Source: RGIG9151 sp963635575 (GTDB lineage: Bacteria; Bacillota; Clostridia; TANB77; RGIG9151). Taken from it: a DNA stretch of 24,976 bases. Below, piece by piece: positions 1 through 7,845 of the stretch. The stretch lies in contig CAVHFU010000021.1 of assembly GCA_963635575.1 (NCBI GenBank), positions 1-24,976 on the forward strand. The letters are read 5' to 3'. The notes under the pieces were generated by a model. It had not been told where the DNA came from. It ran no database searches and saw only the letters and a list, made by a program, of their open reading frames with translations. Numbering within the stretch: position 1 is the stretch's first letter; each line of letters begins with the position of its first letter. The position numbers and the translations under genes are program-made.

Positions 1-31
1 AAATTTTCCCGTTAATGTTTGAATTTTTTTA

Positions 32-49
32 GGACATTTTCAAAAATTA
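32..49 (+). repeat. Left copy of an 18-bp inverted repeat shared by both window ends
   Basis: The 18 bases here, beginning GGACATTTTC, recur exactly as their reverse complement at 24953-24970. Both copies are intergenic and read inward. This could be a dispersed REP-like or insertion-sequence-derived repeat; no transposase is seen next to it. Confidence 0.6.
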
Positions 50-58
50 TTGACATAG

Positions 59-109
59 AAAAAAATATGCCTTCTTCCCCATTAATCTAAACAAGAAAGA
101 AGACATATT
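59..109 (-). terminator. Intrinsic terminator of the 62-aa membrane protein gene
   Basis: On the minus strand a stem of about 13 bp pairs 109-97 with 76-64, one mismatch or wobble, and is followed by seven T residues. It starts 7 bases after the stop codon at 116, so it most likely ends that monocistronic transcript. Confidence 0.8.
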
Positions 110-115
110 GTTTAT

Positions 116-304
116 TTAACTTATAAGTCCGGCCCATCCAATGGCCATTAGCATTATTCCTACTGCCAGCAAAATCAATAATACTTTAGAAAACAAAACA
201 TCATTTTTATTAGCGAACCCTTTTTTCATATAATCTTTAATTATTATCATCCAACCCACAACGGCACTTCCTGCCAAAATTACTCCGATTGATACATTGT
301 TCAT
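116..304 (-). CDS. Small two-helix membrane protein of unknown function (62 aa)
   Basis: I do not recognise a family. The protein has two hydrophobic segments, about residues 5-23 and 37-60, joined by a short basic loop rich in Lys, so it is probably a hairpin membrane protein with the loop in the cytoplasm. A longer in-frame start exists at 340. The start at 304 is chosen because GGAGGT lies 6 bases upstream of its ATG. The gene has its own consensus promoter (362-390) and its own terminator (59-109), so it is a deliberate single-gene unit, divergent from clpE. Nothing in the sequence indicates function. Existence as a gene is well supported by promoter, SD and terminator. Confidence 0.7.
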   Translation of the reverse strand: MNNVSIGVILAGSAVVGWMIIIKDYMKKGFANKNDVLFSKVLLILLAVGIMLMAIGWAGLIS

Positions 305-361
305 GTTATACCTCCATTTTGTCAATTCTGACTCAATCATTTGTTTTTAGTTTACCATAAA

Positions 362-390
362 ATTATAACAGATGTATTATTTCCTGTCAA
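362..390 (-). promoter_or_regulatory. SigA-type promoter of the 62-aa membrane protein gene
   Basis: Minus strand: TTGACA (390-385), 17-bp spacer, TATAAT (367-362), both perfect consensus. The predicted start of transcription near 355 leaves a 5' leader of about 50 bases. It is divergent from, and about 70 bp away from, the clpE promoter. Confidence 0.8.
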
Positions 391-438
391 ATCCTCCTAT
401 TAAAATGATACCTTAACAAAATTGTAACATAATAGTTC

Positions 439-466
439 TTGACCATACTCGAAAATGTTGTATAAT
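439..466 (+). promoter_or_regulatory. SigA-type promoter of clpE-pgsA
   Basis: TTGACC (439-444), 16-bp spacer, TATAAT (461-466). The expected leader is about 43 bases, ending in the SD AAGGAGA at 502-508. A convincing CtsR heptad pair is not visible; only one GACC half-site overlaps the -35. Confidence 0.75.
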
Positions 467-515
467 GTATCTATTAAACATATACACTTAAGAAAATATA
501 TAAGGAGACTTTATT

Positions 516-2780
516 ATGTTATGTTCAGATTGTAATAAAAATCTTGCCGTAATATTTATGACAAAGATGGAGAATAATAAGCAAACAACTAAAGGCCTAT
601 GCTTTGAATGTGCTAAAAAAAGAGGCGTTGATCCATTAAACAATATGCTTCTTCAATCGGGAATGTCACAAGAAGAATTAGACTCGCTTACTACCGAAAT
701 GGAGGATTTTATATCTAATTTATCTCAAGAAAATGAAGACAGCAATTCTATGGTAGCAGATGAAAAATCTATTTTGGGTGCATTTGCAAAAATGTTTGGT
801 GGCCCTGAAGGAGATCAAGTTTCAAATGATTCTACAACAAAAGTAAAAGTTCAAGACAGAAAATCTACTAAAAAAAGAAAACTATTAGATACCTACGGCA
901 TTAATTTAACAGACCTTGCTCGTGAAGGAAAATTAGACAAAATTGCCGGTAGAAATAACGAAATAAACAGAACAATTCAAATCTTAAATCGTCGCACAAA
1001 AAATAATCCTGTTCTAATTGGTGAGCCGGGAGTTGGAAAAACTGCAATTGCTGAAGCTTTAGCCATGAGAATTGTTGATAAAAAAGTTCCACCAAAGCTA
1101 TTTAACCACGAAGTATACCAATTAGACATTACTGCAGTTGTCGCAGGTACTCAGTTTAGAGGTCAATTCGAATCTCGTATGCGTGGAATTATTGACGAAG
1201 CTAAGAATTCAGGAAACGTTATATTAGTAATTGATGAACTTCATATGATAACAGGTGCAGGGGATGCTGAAGGTGCAATGAACGCTGCAAATATACTAAA
1301 ACCTGCTTTATCTCGTGGAGAAATTCAAGTGATAGGGGCTGCCACTTTAAAAGAATACAGAAAACACATTGAAAAAGATTCTGCCCTAGAACGTCGATTT
1401 CAACCGGTTATGGTAGACGAACCTACTGCTGAGGAGACTTTAGAAATCTTAAAAACAATTAAACCTTATTATGAAGATTTCCATAAGGTTTCTCTGCCTG
1501 TTGAAACTTTGCAAGCCGCTGTTTCTATGTCAAAGCGATATATCCACGATAGATTTTTACCGGATAAGGCTATTGACTTAATTGATGAAGCATCTTCAAG
1601 AATAAATTTAAATAATAAGCCACTCGCAAAGCTTGAAATACTAAAAGCCCAATTGCGTGGAATTCAAGAAGAAAAAGAATCCGCTGTTTCTGCCGACTCT
1701 ATTGAGGATTACCAAAAAGCCGCCGACTTAAAGACAAAAGAATGTAATTTAACGAATGAAATTGAAGCTTTGGAAAAGAAAATTAAAAAAGCAATTGTAA
1801 CCGAGGAAGACTTGGCAGAAGTAATCGAATTATGGACCAAAATTCCCGCGAAGAAAATTACTGAAACTGAATCTGAAAAGTTACTAAATTTAGAAACCGC
1901 ACTCCACAAAAGAATTGTTGGGCAAGAAAATGCTGTTTCTACCCTATCCAATGCAATTCGTAGACATAGAGCCGGACTTAGAAATAGGAAACGTCCACCT
2001 TCCTTTATATTTGTCGGTCCTACCGGTGTAGGAAAAACCGAACTCGTAAAGGCTTTAGCTTGTGAACTATTTTGTAATGAAGACTCTATAATAAGACTTG
2101 ATATGTCCGAGTTCATGGAGAAACACGCTGTATCTAAGTTAATTGGAGCACCTCCGGGATATGTTGGATATGATGATGCAGGTCAACTTACCGAAAAAGT
2201 TAGAAGAAACCCTTACTCTATCATTTTGTTTGATGAAATTGAAAAAGCACACGCTGATATATTTAATCTATTATTACAAATTTTAGATGAAGGAAGGTTA
2301 ACTGATAGTCAGGGAAAAACAGTAAATTTCGAGAATACCGTAATCATATTAACATCAAACGCTGGAACCGGTTCTACCTTCTCGCTCGGCTTTAATCAAT
2401 CCACAGAAGTTCGTGACGAAAAGATACTGTCTGCATTAAAAGAGTATTTCAAACCGGAATTTTTAAATAGGCTTGATGAGATAATCGTTTTCCATGAATT
2501 ATCAAAAGACGAAATCAGGCAAATTATAGACATGATGATTAATGAAATAAATGACGAATTAAAGAAATTTAAAACATCCATTAAACTTTCTGACTCGGCT
2601 AAGGACTACATTGTATCTGTTGGATATGACGCTAAATACGGTGCTCGTCCACTTCGCCGTGCCATTCAAAAGAATATTGAAAATAAGATTGCTGAAATGT
2701 TGTTGAAACACGAGAATTTAAATGATAAGATAATTGATGTCGATTATAGTGATAATTTAGTCTTTAATCTTACAGATTAA
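516..2780 (+). CDS. clpE: ClpE-like AAA+ unfoldase with N-terminal zinc finger
   Basis: ATP-dependent HSP100 unfoldase expected to feed substrates to ClpP in the cytoplasm. The N terminus is a zinc-finger-like CxxC pair (Cys3, Cys6, Cys29, Cys32) in place of the double Clp-N repeats of ClpC, which is the hallmark of ClpE. A linker of about 80 residues follows. AAA domain 1 has Walker A GEPGVGKT at 169-176 and Walker B near 235-241. A short middle domain lies around 370-430. AAA domain 2 has Walker A GPTGVGKT at 501-508 and Walker B near 570-574. An LGF tripeptide at 624-626 fits the ClpP-docking loop, so a ClpP partner is likely. At 754 aa it is longer than B. subtilis ClpE (about 700), mostly in the linker. 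The start has a good SD 7 bases upstream. It is 17 bases upstream of pgsA and probably cotranscribed with it. Calling it ClpC-like would also be defensible. Confidence 0.9.
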   Translation: MLCSDCNKNLAVIFMTKMENNKQTTKGLCFECAKKRGVDPLNNMLLQSGMSQEELDSLTTEMEDFISNLSQENEDSNSMVADEKSILGAFAKMFGGPEGDQVSNDSTTKVKVQDRKSTKKRKLLDTYGINLTDLAREGKLDKIAGRNNEINRTIQILNRRTKNNPVLIGEPGVGKTAIAEALAMRIVDKKVPPKLFNHEVYQLDITAVVAGTQFRGQFESRMRGIIDEAKNSGNVILVIDELHMITGAGDAEGAMNAANILKPALSRGEIQVIGAATLKEYRKHIEKDSALERRFQPVMVDEPTAEETLEILKTIKPYYEDFHKVSLPVETLQAAVSMSKRYIHDRFLPDKAIDLIDEASSRINLNNKPLAKLEILKAQLRGIQEEKESAVSADSIEDYQKAADLKTKECNLTNEIEALEKKIKKAIVTEEDLAEVIELWTKIPAKKITETESEKLLNLETALHKRIVGQENAVSTLSNAIRRHRAGLRNRKRPPSFIFVGPTGVGKTELVKALACELFCNEDSIIRLDMSEFMEKHAVSKLIGAPPGYVGYDDAGQLTEKVRRNPYSIILFDEIEKAHADIFNLLLQILDEGRLTDSQGKTVNFENTVIILTSNAGTGSTFSLGFNQSTEVRDEKILSALKEYFKPEFLNRLDEIIVFHELSKDEIRQIIDMMINEINDELKKFKTSIKLSDSAKDYIVSVGYDAKYGARPLRRAIQKNIENKIAEMLLKHENLNDKIIDVDYSDNLVFNLTD

Positions 2781-2797
2781 GAAGGAATGGGGAAAAA

Positions 2798-3319
2798 ATG
2801 AATTTACCAAATATACTGACTATTATACGATTTATAATAGTACCATTTATGGCATATTTTTTAATAAATGAAAACTTTACTATTGCCATTTTATTATATG
2901 TTCTTGCTAGTGCCACTGACGTTTTAGATGGATTTATCGCAAGAAAGTTTAACCAAATAACCGACTTAGGGAAATTCTTAGACCCTCTAGCGGATAAATT
3001 ACTTCAATTTTCCGCTTTAGTTGGACTTTGGATAGTTAATTTAATACCGCTTTGGATAGTAATTATCTTTTTTATAAAAGAAATATCGATGGGGCTAGGT
3101 GCAATAAGATTGCTAAGAAAACACATTATAATTCAATCAAAATGGTTTGGCAAACTTTCTACTATCTTCTTCTTTTTAGCGATAATAGCCTCAATGCTAA
3201 GTTCAAAGATAATTGTTTTAACTAACTATATACTTCCTTTATTTATACTGGCATTGATGTCATTATTATTTGCATTTATAATGTATTTATCAAGTTATAT
3301 ACAAGAAACAAAAAAATGA
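2798..3319 (+). CDS. pgsA: CDP-diacylglycerol-glycerol-3-phosphate 3-phosphatidyltransferase
   Basis: Membrane enzyme making phosphatidylglycerophosphate, the committed step to phosphatidylglycerol. The CDP-alcohol phosphotransferase signature is complete: Asp41, Asp44-Gly45, Ala48-Arg49, Gly58, Asp62 and Asp66, with the last two Asp as catalytic/metal residues. The 173-aa length and several hydrophobic helices fit PgsA. SD is GAAGGAA about 13 bases before the ATG. It follows clpE by 17 bases, and its TGA stop lies inside the stem of the downstream terminator. Another CDP-alcohol transferase (for example a cardiolipin or phosphatidylserine synthase) is possible but less likely at this length and with this N terminus. 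Confidence 0.88.
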   Translation: MNLPNILTIIRFIIVPFMAYFLINENFTIAILLYVLASATDVLDGFIARKFNQITDLGKFLDPLADKLLQFSALVGLWIVNLIPLWIVIIFFIKEISMGLGAIRLLRKHIIIQSKWFGKLSTIFFFLAIIASMLSSKIIVLTNYILPLFILALMSLLFAFIMYLSSYIQETKK

Positions 3320-3337
3320 CCTAAAAGGTCATTTTTT
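3311..3337. terminator. Bidirectional intrinsic terminator between pgsA and htpG
   Basis: Symmetric A-run, stem AATGACCT/AGGTCATT and T-run. It has an A/T tail on both strands, so it can stop pgsA transcription (plus) and htpG transcription (minus, stop at 3353). Confidence 0.85.
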
Positions 3338-3352
3338 TGTTCTAGCTTTTTT

Positions 3353-5239
3353 CTATTTAGCCATAAGTTCACAAACTAAATTACTTATTTCTGTTGGATT
3401 TTCAATACTTAGTCCTTCGATGAGTCTTGCTTGTGAGTATAAAATCTTTGTATAATTCTTTAGTTCATCTTTATTGTCTTTGTATAATTCTTTTAATTTA
3501 TTTACAATCGGATGTGCCTTGTTTATTTCCAGAACCGTTTGAGCCTTAACTTGGTTCTTATCTCCGAATTGACTAGTTAATGTCTTTTCCATTTCAACAG
3601 AAATCGGTCCTTCACTCGTTAAGCAAACAGGATGATTTACAAGTCTATTTGTAAATCTAACGTCTTGAACTTCATTTTGGATGCTTTCTTTCATAAAGCT
3701 TAGCATTCCCTTAAACTCATCATTTTCTTTCTTTAATTCTTCCTTTTCTTCCTCAGTCGCGATGTCTATGTTTTCAGCACATACATTAACAAACTTTTTC
3801 TTGTCATATTCCATTAAAACTTGAAGAGCAAATTCATCTACATTTTCAGTTAAATATAAGATTTCATAACCCTTTGCTTTAATTGTTTCAACTTGAGGTA
3901 AGCTTTCAATCTTGTCGTTTGTTTCCCCACAAGCATAGTAAATATCTTTTTGTTCAGCTTTCATTCTACTGCAGTATTCTTGTAATGTAACAAGCTTCTT
4001 TTCAGTTGAAGAATAGAATAATAATAAGTCTTTTAACTTATCTTTATTCATACCGAAATTTGCATAAGTTCCAAACTTTAATTGCATACCGAATGCACCA
4101 AAGAATTTCTCATAGTCTTCCCTATTATCTTTTAGCATCTTTTCAAGTTCAGATTTTATCTTATTTTCAATATTCTTCTCAATTCCCTTTAATTGTCTGT
4201 CATGTTGTAACATCTCACGTGAAATATTTAGAGACAAATCCTGACTATCTACTAATCCTTTTACAAAGCCAAAGTAGTCAGGTAATAAATCTGAACATTT
4301 ATCCATAATCAATACACCATTTGAATACAATTGAAGACCCTTTTCATATTCCTTTGTATAATAATCATACGGAGCATGTGACGGAATGTATAGAAGTGCA
4401 TTATAACTTAATTGCCCTTCAACAACACTATGAATTACCTTAATTGGCTTTTCAAAGTCGTTAAACTTGCTTGTATAAAAATTATCGTAGTCATCCTTTG
4501 AAATTTCACTCTTCTTCTTTTTCCAAATAGGCACCATGCTATTTAATGTTTCTACTTCTTTAACTTTTTCGTACTCGTTTTCTGTACCTTCTTTTTTATG
4601 TTCATGTTCAACTTCCATCTTAATAGGGTATCTTATATAATCTGAATATTTCTTTACAATATTTTCTATTGTGTATTCTTCTAGGAATTGGCTATACTTT
4701 TCCTCATCAGTATCAAGTTTGATATGCAAAACAATTTCTGTTCCTACACTATCCTTCTCGCAAGGTTCTATCGTATAACCTTCTGCTCCTTTAGAAATCC
4801 ATTTGTACGCTTGATCTGAATCTACTGATTTACTGGTAACAGTAATCTTATCTGCAACCATAAATGCTGAATAAAATCCAACGCCAAATTGACCAATAAG
4901 TTCTATTCCTTTCTTATCTTCCGTTTCTTTCTTAAATGCAAGAGAACCACTCTTTGCTATTGTTCCTAAATTATTTTCTAATTCACTTTCAGTCATTCCA
5001 CAGCCATTATCTGATATTGTTAAATTACGATTAGCTTTATCAATGTCAATTCTGATTGCGAAATCTGATTGCTTAACTTCTATCTTATCATCTGTTAAAG
5101 AGCGATAATGAAGTTTATCGATAGCATCACTTCCGTTAGATATTAATTCTCTTAAAAAGATTTCTTTATTTGTATAAATTGAATTTATCATTAAATCGAG
5201 AAGTCTTTTTGACTCTGCTTTAAATTGTTTATTAGCCAT
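3353..5239 (-). CDS. htpG: Chaperone HtpG (bacterial Hsp90)
   Basis: ATP-dependent cytoplasmic chaperone, 628 aa, the usual HtpG length. The GHKL ATPase domain has the ELISNxSDA helix (Glu31, Asn35; the residue after Asn is Gly instead of the more usual Ala), DNGCGM at 77-82 and the lid segment GQFGVGFYS starting near residue 116. The middle and C-terminal dimerisation domains follow. A longer in-frame start at 5293 would lie inside the CIRCE operator upstream of the predicted transcription start, so it is rejected. The ATG at 5239 has AGGAG 8 bases upstream. It is transcribed alone, from a consensus promoter overlapped by CIRCE, so HrcA control is expected, and ends at the terminator shared with pgsA. 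Confidence 0.95.
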   Translation of the reverse strand: MANKQFKAESKRLLDLMINSIYTNKEIFLRELISNGSDAIDKLHYRSLTDDKIEVKQSDFAIRIDIDKANRNLTISDNGCGMTESELENNLGTIAKSGSLAFKKETEDKKGIELIGQFGVGFYSAFMVADKITVTSKSVDSDQAYKWISKGAEGYTIEPCEKDSVGTEIVLHIKLDTDEEKYSQFLEEYTIENIVKKYSDYIRYPIKMEVEHEHKKEGTENEYEKVKEVETLNSMVPIWKKKKSEISKDDYDNFYTSKFNDFEKPIKVIHSVVEGQLSYNALLYIPSHAPYDYYTKEYEKGLQLYSNGVLIMDKCSDLLPDYFGFVKGLVDSQDLSLNISREMLQHDRQLKGIEKNIENKIKSELEKMLKDNREDYEKFFGAFGMQLKFGTYANFGMNKDKLKDLLLFYSSTEKKLVTLQEYCSRMKAEQKDIYYACGETNDKIESLPQVETIKAKGYEILYLTENVDEFALQVLMEYDKKKFVNVCAENIDIATEEEKEELKKENDEFKGMLSFMKESIQNEVQDVRFTNRLVNHPVCLTSEGPISVEMEKTLTSQFGDKNQVKAQTVLEINKAHPIVNKLKELYKDNKDELKNYTKILYSQARLIEGLSIENPTEISNLVCELMAK

Positions 5240-5261
5240 ATAACTCACTCCTTTATGACGA

Positions 5262-5290
5262 ATTATATATCTATTTTTTAGCAATGTCAA
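5262..5290 (-). promoter_or_regulatory. Consensus SigA promoter of htpG
   Basis: Minus strand: TTGACA (5290-5285), 17-bp spacer, TATAAT (5267-5262). It is a perfect match to consensus. The -35 hexamer lies inside the CIRCE element, so a bound repressor would block RNA polymerase directly. Confidence 0.85.
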
Positions 5291-5304
5291 CAAGAGAGTG
5301 CTAA
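5278..5304. promoter_or_regulatory. CIRCE operator (HrcA binding site) upstream of htpG
   Basis: The arm TTAGCAATG, nine spacer bases, and GAGTGCTAA match the CIRCE pattern TTAGCACTC-N9-GAGTGCTAA. The arms score 7/9 and 9/9 with exact spacing. It ends 7 bases before the fhs stop codon at 5311. HrcA is not encoded in the window. Confidence 0.88.
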
Positions 5305-5310
5305 TTTAAC

Positions 5311-6981
5311 TCAGAAAATTCCATCTATGTTTCCGTCTGGTAAAACGTCTATTTTTTCAGCAGCAGGCACTTTAGGAAGACCAGGCATAGTTAAAATCTT
5401 ACCAGTTAACGCCACAATAAAACCAGCACCATTGCTAATTCTTATCTCTCTTACAGTCATATCGAAATCAGTTGGTCTGCCAAGCTTTTTCGGGTCATCC
5501 GATAAAGAATACTGCGTTTTTGCCATACAAACTGGTTTCTTATCCAAACCAAGTCTTTCAATTTCTTTAATTTGATTTTCTGCATTTTTTGTATAATTCA
5601 CATCACTTGCCCCATATATTTTTTTGCATATTATATCTATTTTTCCTTTTATAGATAACTTTTCGTCGTAAATTGGTGCATATTCTGATTTTTCATTTTT
5701 TAAGGTATCCACCAATCCATTTGCCAAGTCAATTCCGCCTTCTCCACCTTTAGTAAATACTTCTGATATAGAGAACTTAACATTTTGTTCCGAGCAAATC
5801 TTCCTTACATATTCAATTTCTTCTTCTGTATCGCTAAGGAACTTATTAACTGTAACAAGAACAGGAACACCATATAATTTCATATTCTCTATATGTTTAA
5901 TTAAATTAACACTTCCGGCTTTTAATGCTTCTAGTGAAGGGGTTTTTAATTCTTCAACAGTCATTCCACCGTTGTATTTCAACGAGCGAATTGTAGCCAC
6001 AATAACAATAGCAGACGGTTTTAATTTCGCCATTCTGCACTTTATATCCAAGAATTTTTCTGCACCTAAATCCGCTCCAAATCCAGCCTCTGTAACAACA
6101 ATATCTGCAAGTTTTAATGCTGTCCTAGTAGCAATAACGCTATTGCAACCATGAGCAATATTAGCAAACGGTCCACCATGCATAATACAAGGTGTGTTTT
6201 CTAATGTTTGAATTAGGTTTGGCTTAATCGCATCTTTAAGTAATGCAGCAACAGCCCCTTCAATTTTAAGTTGCTTAACTTTTATAGGTTCCCCACTAAC
6301 GTCATACCCAACAATAATTTCCGCAACTCTGGCTTTTAGATCATTCATATCATTAGCCAAGCATAATACTGCCATTATTTCCGATGCGACAGTAATATTA
6401 AAGCCATCATTTCTAGGTACTCCGTTGCTCTTTCCACCAAGTCCGACAGTAATATTTCTAAGAGCCCTGTCATTTACATCCATAGCTCTTTTCCAAGTTA
6501 TCTTTTCTAAATCAAAATTGAGCTCATTTCCCTGATATATGTGATTATCTATTACGGCAGAAATAAGATTATTTGCAGAAGTTAACGCATGCATATCCCC
6601 TGTAAAATGAAGATTTATATCATCCATAGGCACAACTTGACTGTACCCGCCCCCTGTTGCTCCGCCTTTTATCCCCATAACAGGACCTAAAGACGGTTCT
6701 CGCAAAGCAATTATACACTTTTTCCCTATTCTATTTAGTGCTTGTCCCAATCCTATGGTAACAGTAGTCTTTCCTTCACCGGCAGGAGTTGGATTAATTG
6801 CTGTAACAAGAACTAACTTACCATCCGGATTACCTTTTACCCTGTCTTGCAATTTATTGCTAATCTTAGCTTTATAATTTCCATATAATTCTAATTCATC
6901 TTCATTTATTCCGATTTTCTTAGCTATTTCAGTTATTTTCTGAATATTCGCACATTTTGAGATCTCTATATCTGTCTGCAT
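5311..6981 (-). CDS. fhs: Formate-tetrahydrofolate ligase
   Basis: Cytoplasmic enzyme joining formate, ATP and tetrahydrofolate to give 10-formyl-THF, ADP and phosphate. It is central to one-carbon metabolism and to the methyl branch of acetogens and purine-degrading clostridia. The P-loop-like TPAGEGKTT lies at 65-73, followed by the highly conserved GATGGGYSQVVPM segment and a Gly-Pro-Phe-Ala-Asn-Ile-Ala-His-Gly segment. The 556-aa length is typical. The ATG has GGAGGTG about 7 bases upstream and a consensus-like promoter at 7002-7030. No other folate gene (folD, metF, fchA) is nearby, so it appears to be transcribed singly. Confidence 0.96.
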   Translation of the reverse strand: MQTDIEISKCANIQKITEIAKKIGINEDELELYGNYKAKISNKLQDRVKGNPDGKLVLVTAINPTPAGEGKTTVTIGLGQALNRIGKKCIIALREPSLGPVMGIKGGATGGGYSQVVPMDDINLHFTGDMHALTSANNLISAVIDNHIYQGNELNFDLEKITWKRAMDVNDRALRNITVGLGGKSNGVPRNDGFNITVASEIMAVLCLANDMNDLKARVAEIIVGYDVSGEPIKVKQLKIEGAVAALLKDAIKPNLIQTLENTPCIMHGGPFANIAHGCNSVIATRTALKLADIVVTEAGFGADLGAEKFLDIKCRMAKLKPSAIVIVATIRSLKYNGGMTVEELKTPSLEALKAGSVNLIKHIENMKLYGVPVLVTVNKFLSDTEEEIEYVRKICSEQNVKFSISEVFTKGGEGGIDLANGLVDTLKNEKSEYAPIYDEKLSIKGKIDIICKKIYGASDVNYTKNAENQIKEIERLGLDKKPVCMAKTQYSLSDDPKKLGRPTDFDMTVREIRISNGAGFIVALTGKILTMPGLPKVPAAEKIDVLPDGNIDGIF

Positions 6982-7001
6982 ATTAAAACACCTCCGTATA
7001 A

Positions 7002-7030
7002 ATAATATCCAATATTCATAAAATGGTCAA
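7002..7030 (-). promoter_or_regulatory. SigA-type promoter of fhs
   Basis: Minus strand: TTGACC (7030-7025), 17-bp spacer, TATTAT (7007-7002). This gives a short leader of about 14 bases, nearly all occupied by the SD. Confidence 0.75.
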
Positions 7031-7066
7031 TACTGTTTTAATAATACGCAAATTGTCATCCACAAG

Positions 7067-7202
7067 TTTAAGGAGGCTGTAAAAAAATTCATTTTATGTA
7101 ATTGAAAACAGTGTACTACACTTACTACAAAAAATATTTTTGTCGAATGAAGTATAGTGCACTGTTTTTACTAATTTTTCAGTTTTTTTACAGTCCCTTT
7201 AA
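7067..7202. repeat. 136-bp imperfect palindrome, MITE-like, between fhs and rhodanese gene
   Basis: Almost the whole stretch folds back on itself. The outer arms contain GGCTGTAAAAAAA (left) and GGACTGTAAAAAAA (right, read on minus). The inner arms contain ACAGTGTACTACACTT and ACAGTGCACTATACTT. TTTAA occurs in the same orientation at both edges (7067-7071 and 7198-7202) and could be a target duplication. The right edge touches the rhodanese stop codon, so the structure may also serve as that gene's terminator. There is no ORF inside. A related GGCTGTAAAA stem occurs at 7577-7614. Confidence 0.6.
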
Positions 7203-7492
7203 ATTAACTTATATTTCTCATATCCATCCATAAGATTATATACATTTCTATAACCCATTTCACTCAGTTGTTCTGCAATAGCTATACTTCTGATGCCCTT
7301 TGAACAAACCACAATAATTTTTTCATTTTTATTAGGGAATAATTTTAGAACCTTTTCAACATCATTAATTCCAATATTTACTGAACCATATATATGAGAT
7401 TTCTTAAATTCATTTTTATCACGTATATCAACAACTTTCGCATTTGAACGTATTAAATTTGAGGCTTGAACACTCGTAATATTACCAACCAT
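7199..7492 (-). CDS. Single-domain rhodanese-like protein
   Basis: Small cytoplasmic sulfurtransferase-type domain of 97 aa, the length of one rhodanese domain with no extra module. The active-site loop CSKGIRS starts at Cys63, which would carry the persulfide, and an Asp-Ile-Arg segment near residue 22 fits the conserved N-terminal rhodanese motif. GAGGGG lies 7 bases before the ATG. It is isolated: upstream of it is the terminator of the coupling-ATPase operon, downstream is the palindrome at 7067-7202. No clear sulfur-metabolism partner is adjacent, so the acceptor is unknown. The stop codon lies at the edge of the palindrome. Confidence 0.88.
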   Translation of the reverse strand: MVGNITSVQASNLIRSNAKVVDIRDKNEFKKSHIYGSVNIGINDVEKVLKLFPNKNEKIIVVCSKGIRSIAIAEQLSEMGYRNVYNLMDGYEKYKLI

Positions 7493-7576
7493 AAATATCC
7501 CCTCTACGTTATATTATGCAAACCAAAATGTAAATGACATTTATGAAAAAATAATAATTTAGCATAAACCGCAAAC

Positions 7577-7614
7577 AAAAAGAAGCTGTAAAAAAACTCG
7601 TTTTACAGCCTCTT
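7577..7614 (-). terminator. Intrinsic terminator of the coupling-ATPase operon
   Basis: Minus strand: 14-bp stem AAGAGGCTGTAAAA/TTTTACAGCTTCTT with one G-U pair, a 7-base loop and a T tail. It begins 7 bases after the stop of the 55-aa gene. The stem sequence resembles the arms of the palindrome at 7067-7202. Confidence 0.85.
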
Positions 7615-7620
7615 CTAGGC

Positions 7621-7788
7621 TTACATCATACTTGCGACTTCGTTCATAACTTTACTTGCTCTCTTTATAGCCTGACGACTAGGTTTCCAAACTTTTTTCT
7701 TCATCCAGTCTGAATTGCCTACTCCAGTTAATCCTAACGCTGTTCCAACAATACTGCCCACCAACAAGCCTCGTGCAAAATTATTCAT
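7621..7788 (-). CDS. 55-aa hypothetical protein, last gene of the coupling-ATPase operon
   Basis: No recognised family. The protein has a short Gly/Ala/Leu-rich hydrophobic stretch (about residues 6-25, with repeated small residues) and a strongly basic C-terminal half (Lys30-Lys32, then Trp-Lys-Pro-Ser-Arg). That is consistent with a membrane-associated peptide or with a short single-pass helix having a cytoplasmic basic tail. GAGGTGAG lies 4-5 bases before the ATG. It follows the coupling ATPase by 57 bases, a gap filled by a long AT-rich hairpin, and is followed directly by a strong terminator. It could be read from the upstream promoter or from one of its own that I cannot see. Confidence 0.65.
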   Translation of the reverse strand: MNNFARGLLVGSIVGTALGLTGVGNSDWMKKKVWKPSRQAIKRASKVMNEVASMM

Positions 7789-7799
7789 AACACTCACCT

Positions 7800-7840
7800 C
7801 TATGTATTATTTTTTTCAATTAGTCAAAAATAATACATAG
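7800..7840. repeat. Perfect 15-bp inverted repeat between coupling ATPase and 55-aa gene
   Basis: CTATGTATTATTTTT (7800-7814) pairs perfectly with 7826-7840 around an 11-base loop. It ends just before the SD of the 55-aa gene. The stem is AT-rich with no GC clamp and no T-run after it on minus, so it is more likely an RNA stability or processing hairpin, or a weak attenuator, than a strong terminator. Confidence 0.6.
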
Positions 7841-7845
7841 TGATT

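Noticed and set aside
436..460. CtsR operator at the clpE promoter
   Set aside because: Only one half-site (TTGACC) is convincing and it equals the -35 hexamer; the second heptad matches poorly.
4006..4308. 100-codon plus-strand frame inside htpG
   Set aside because: Antisense to a conserved gene, no ribosome-binding site, composition of a shadow frame.
3353..5293. Longer htpG start at 5293
   Set aside because: It lies within CIRCE and upstream of the predicted transcription start; the ATG at 5239 has a clear SD.
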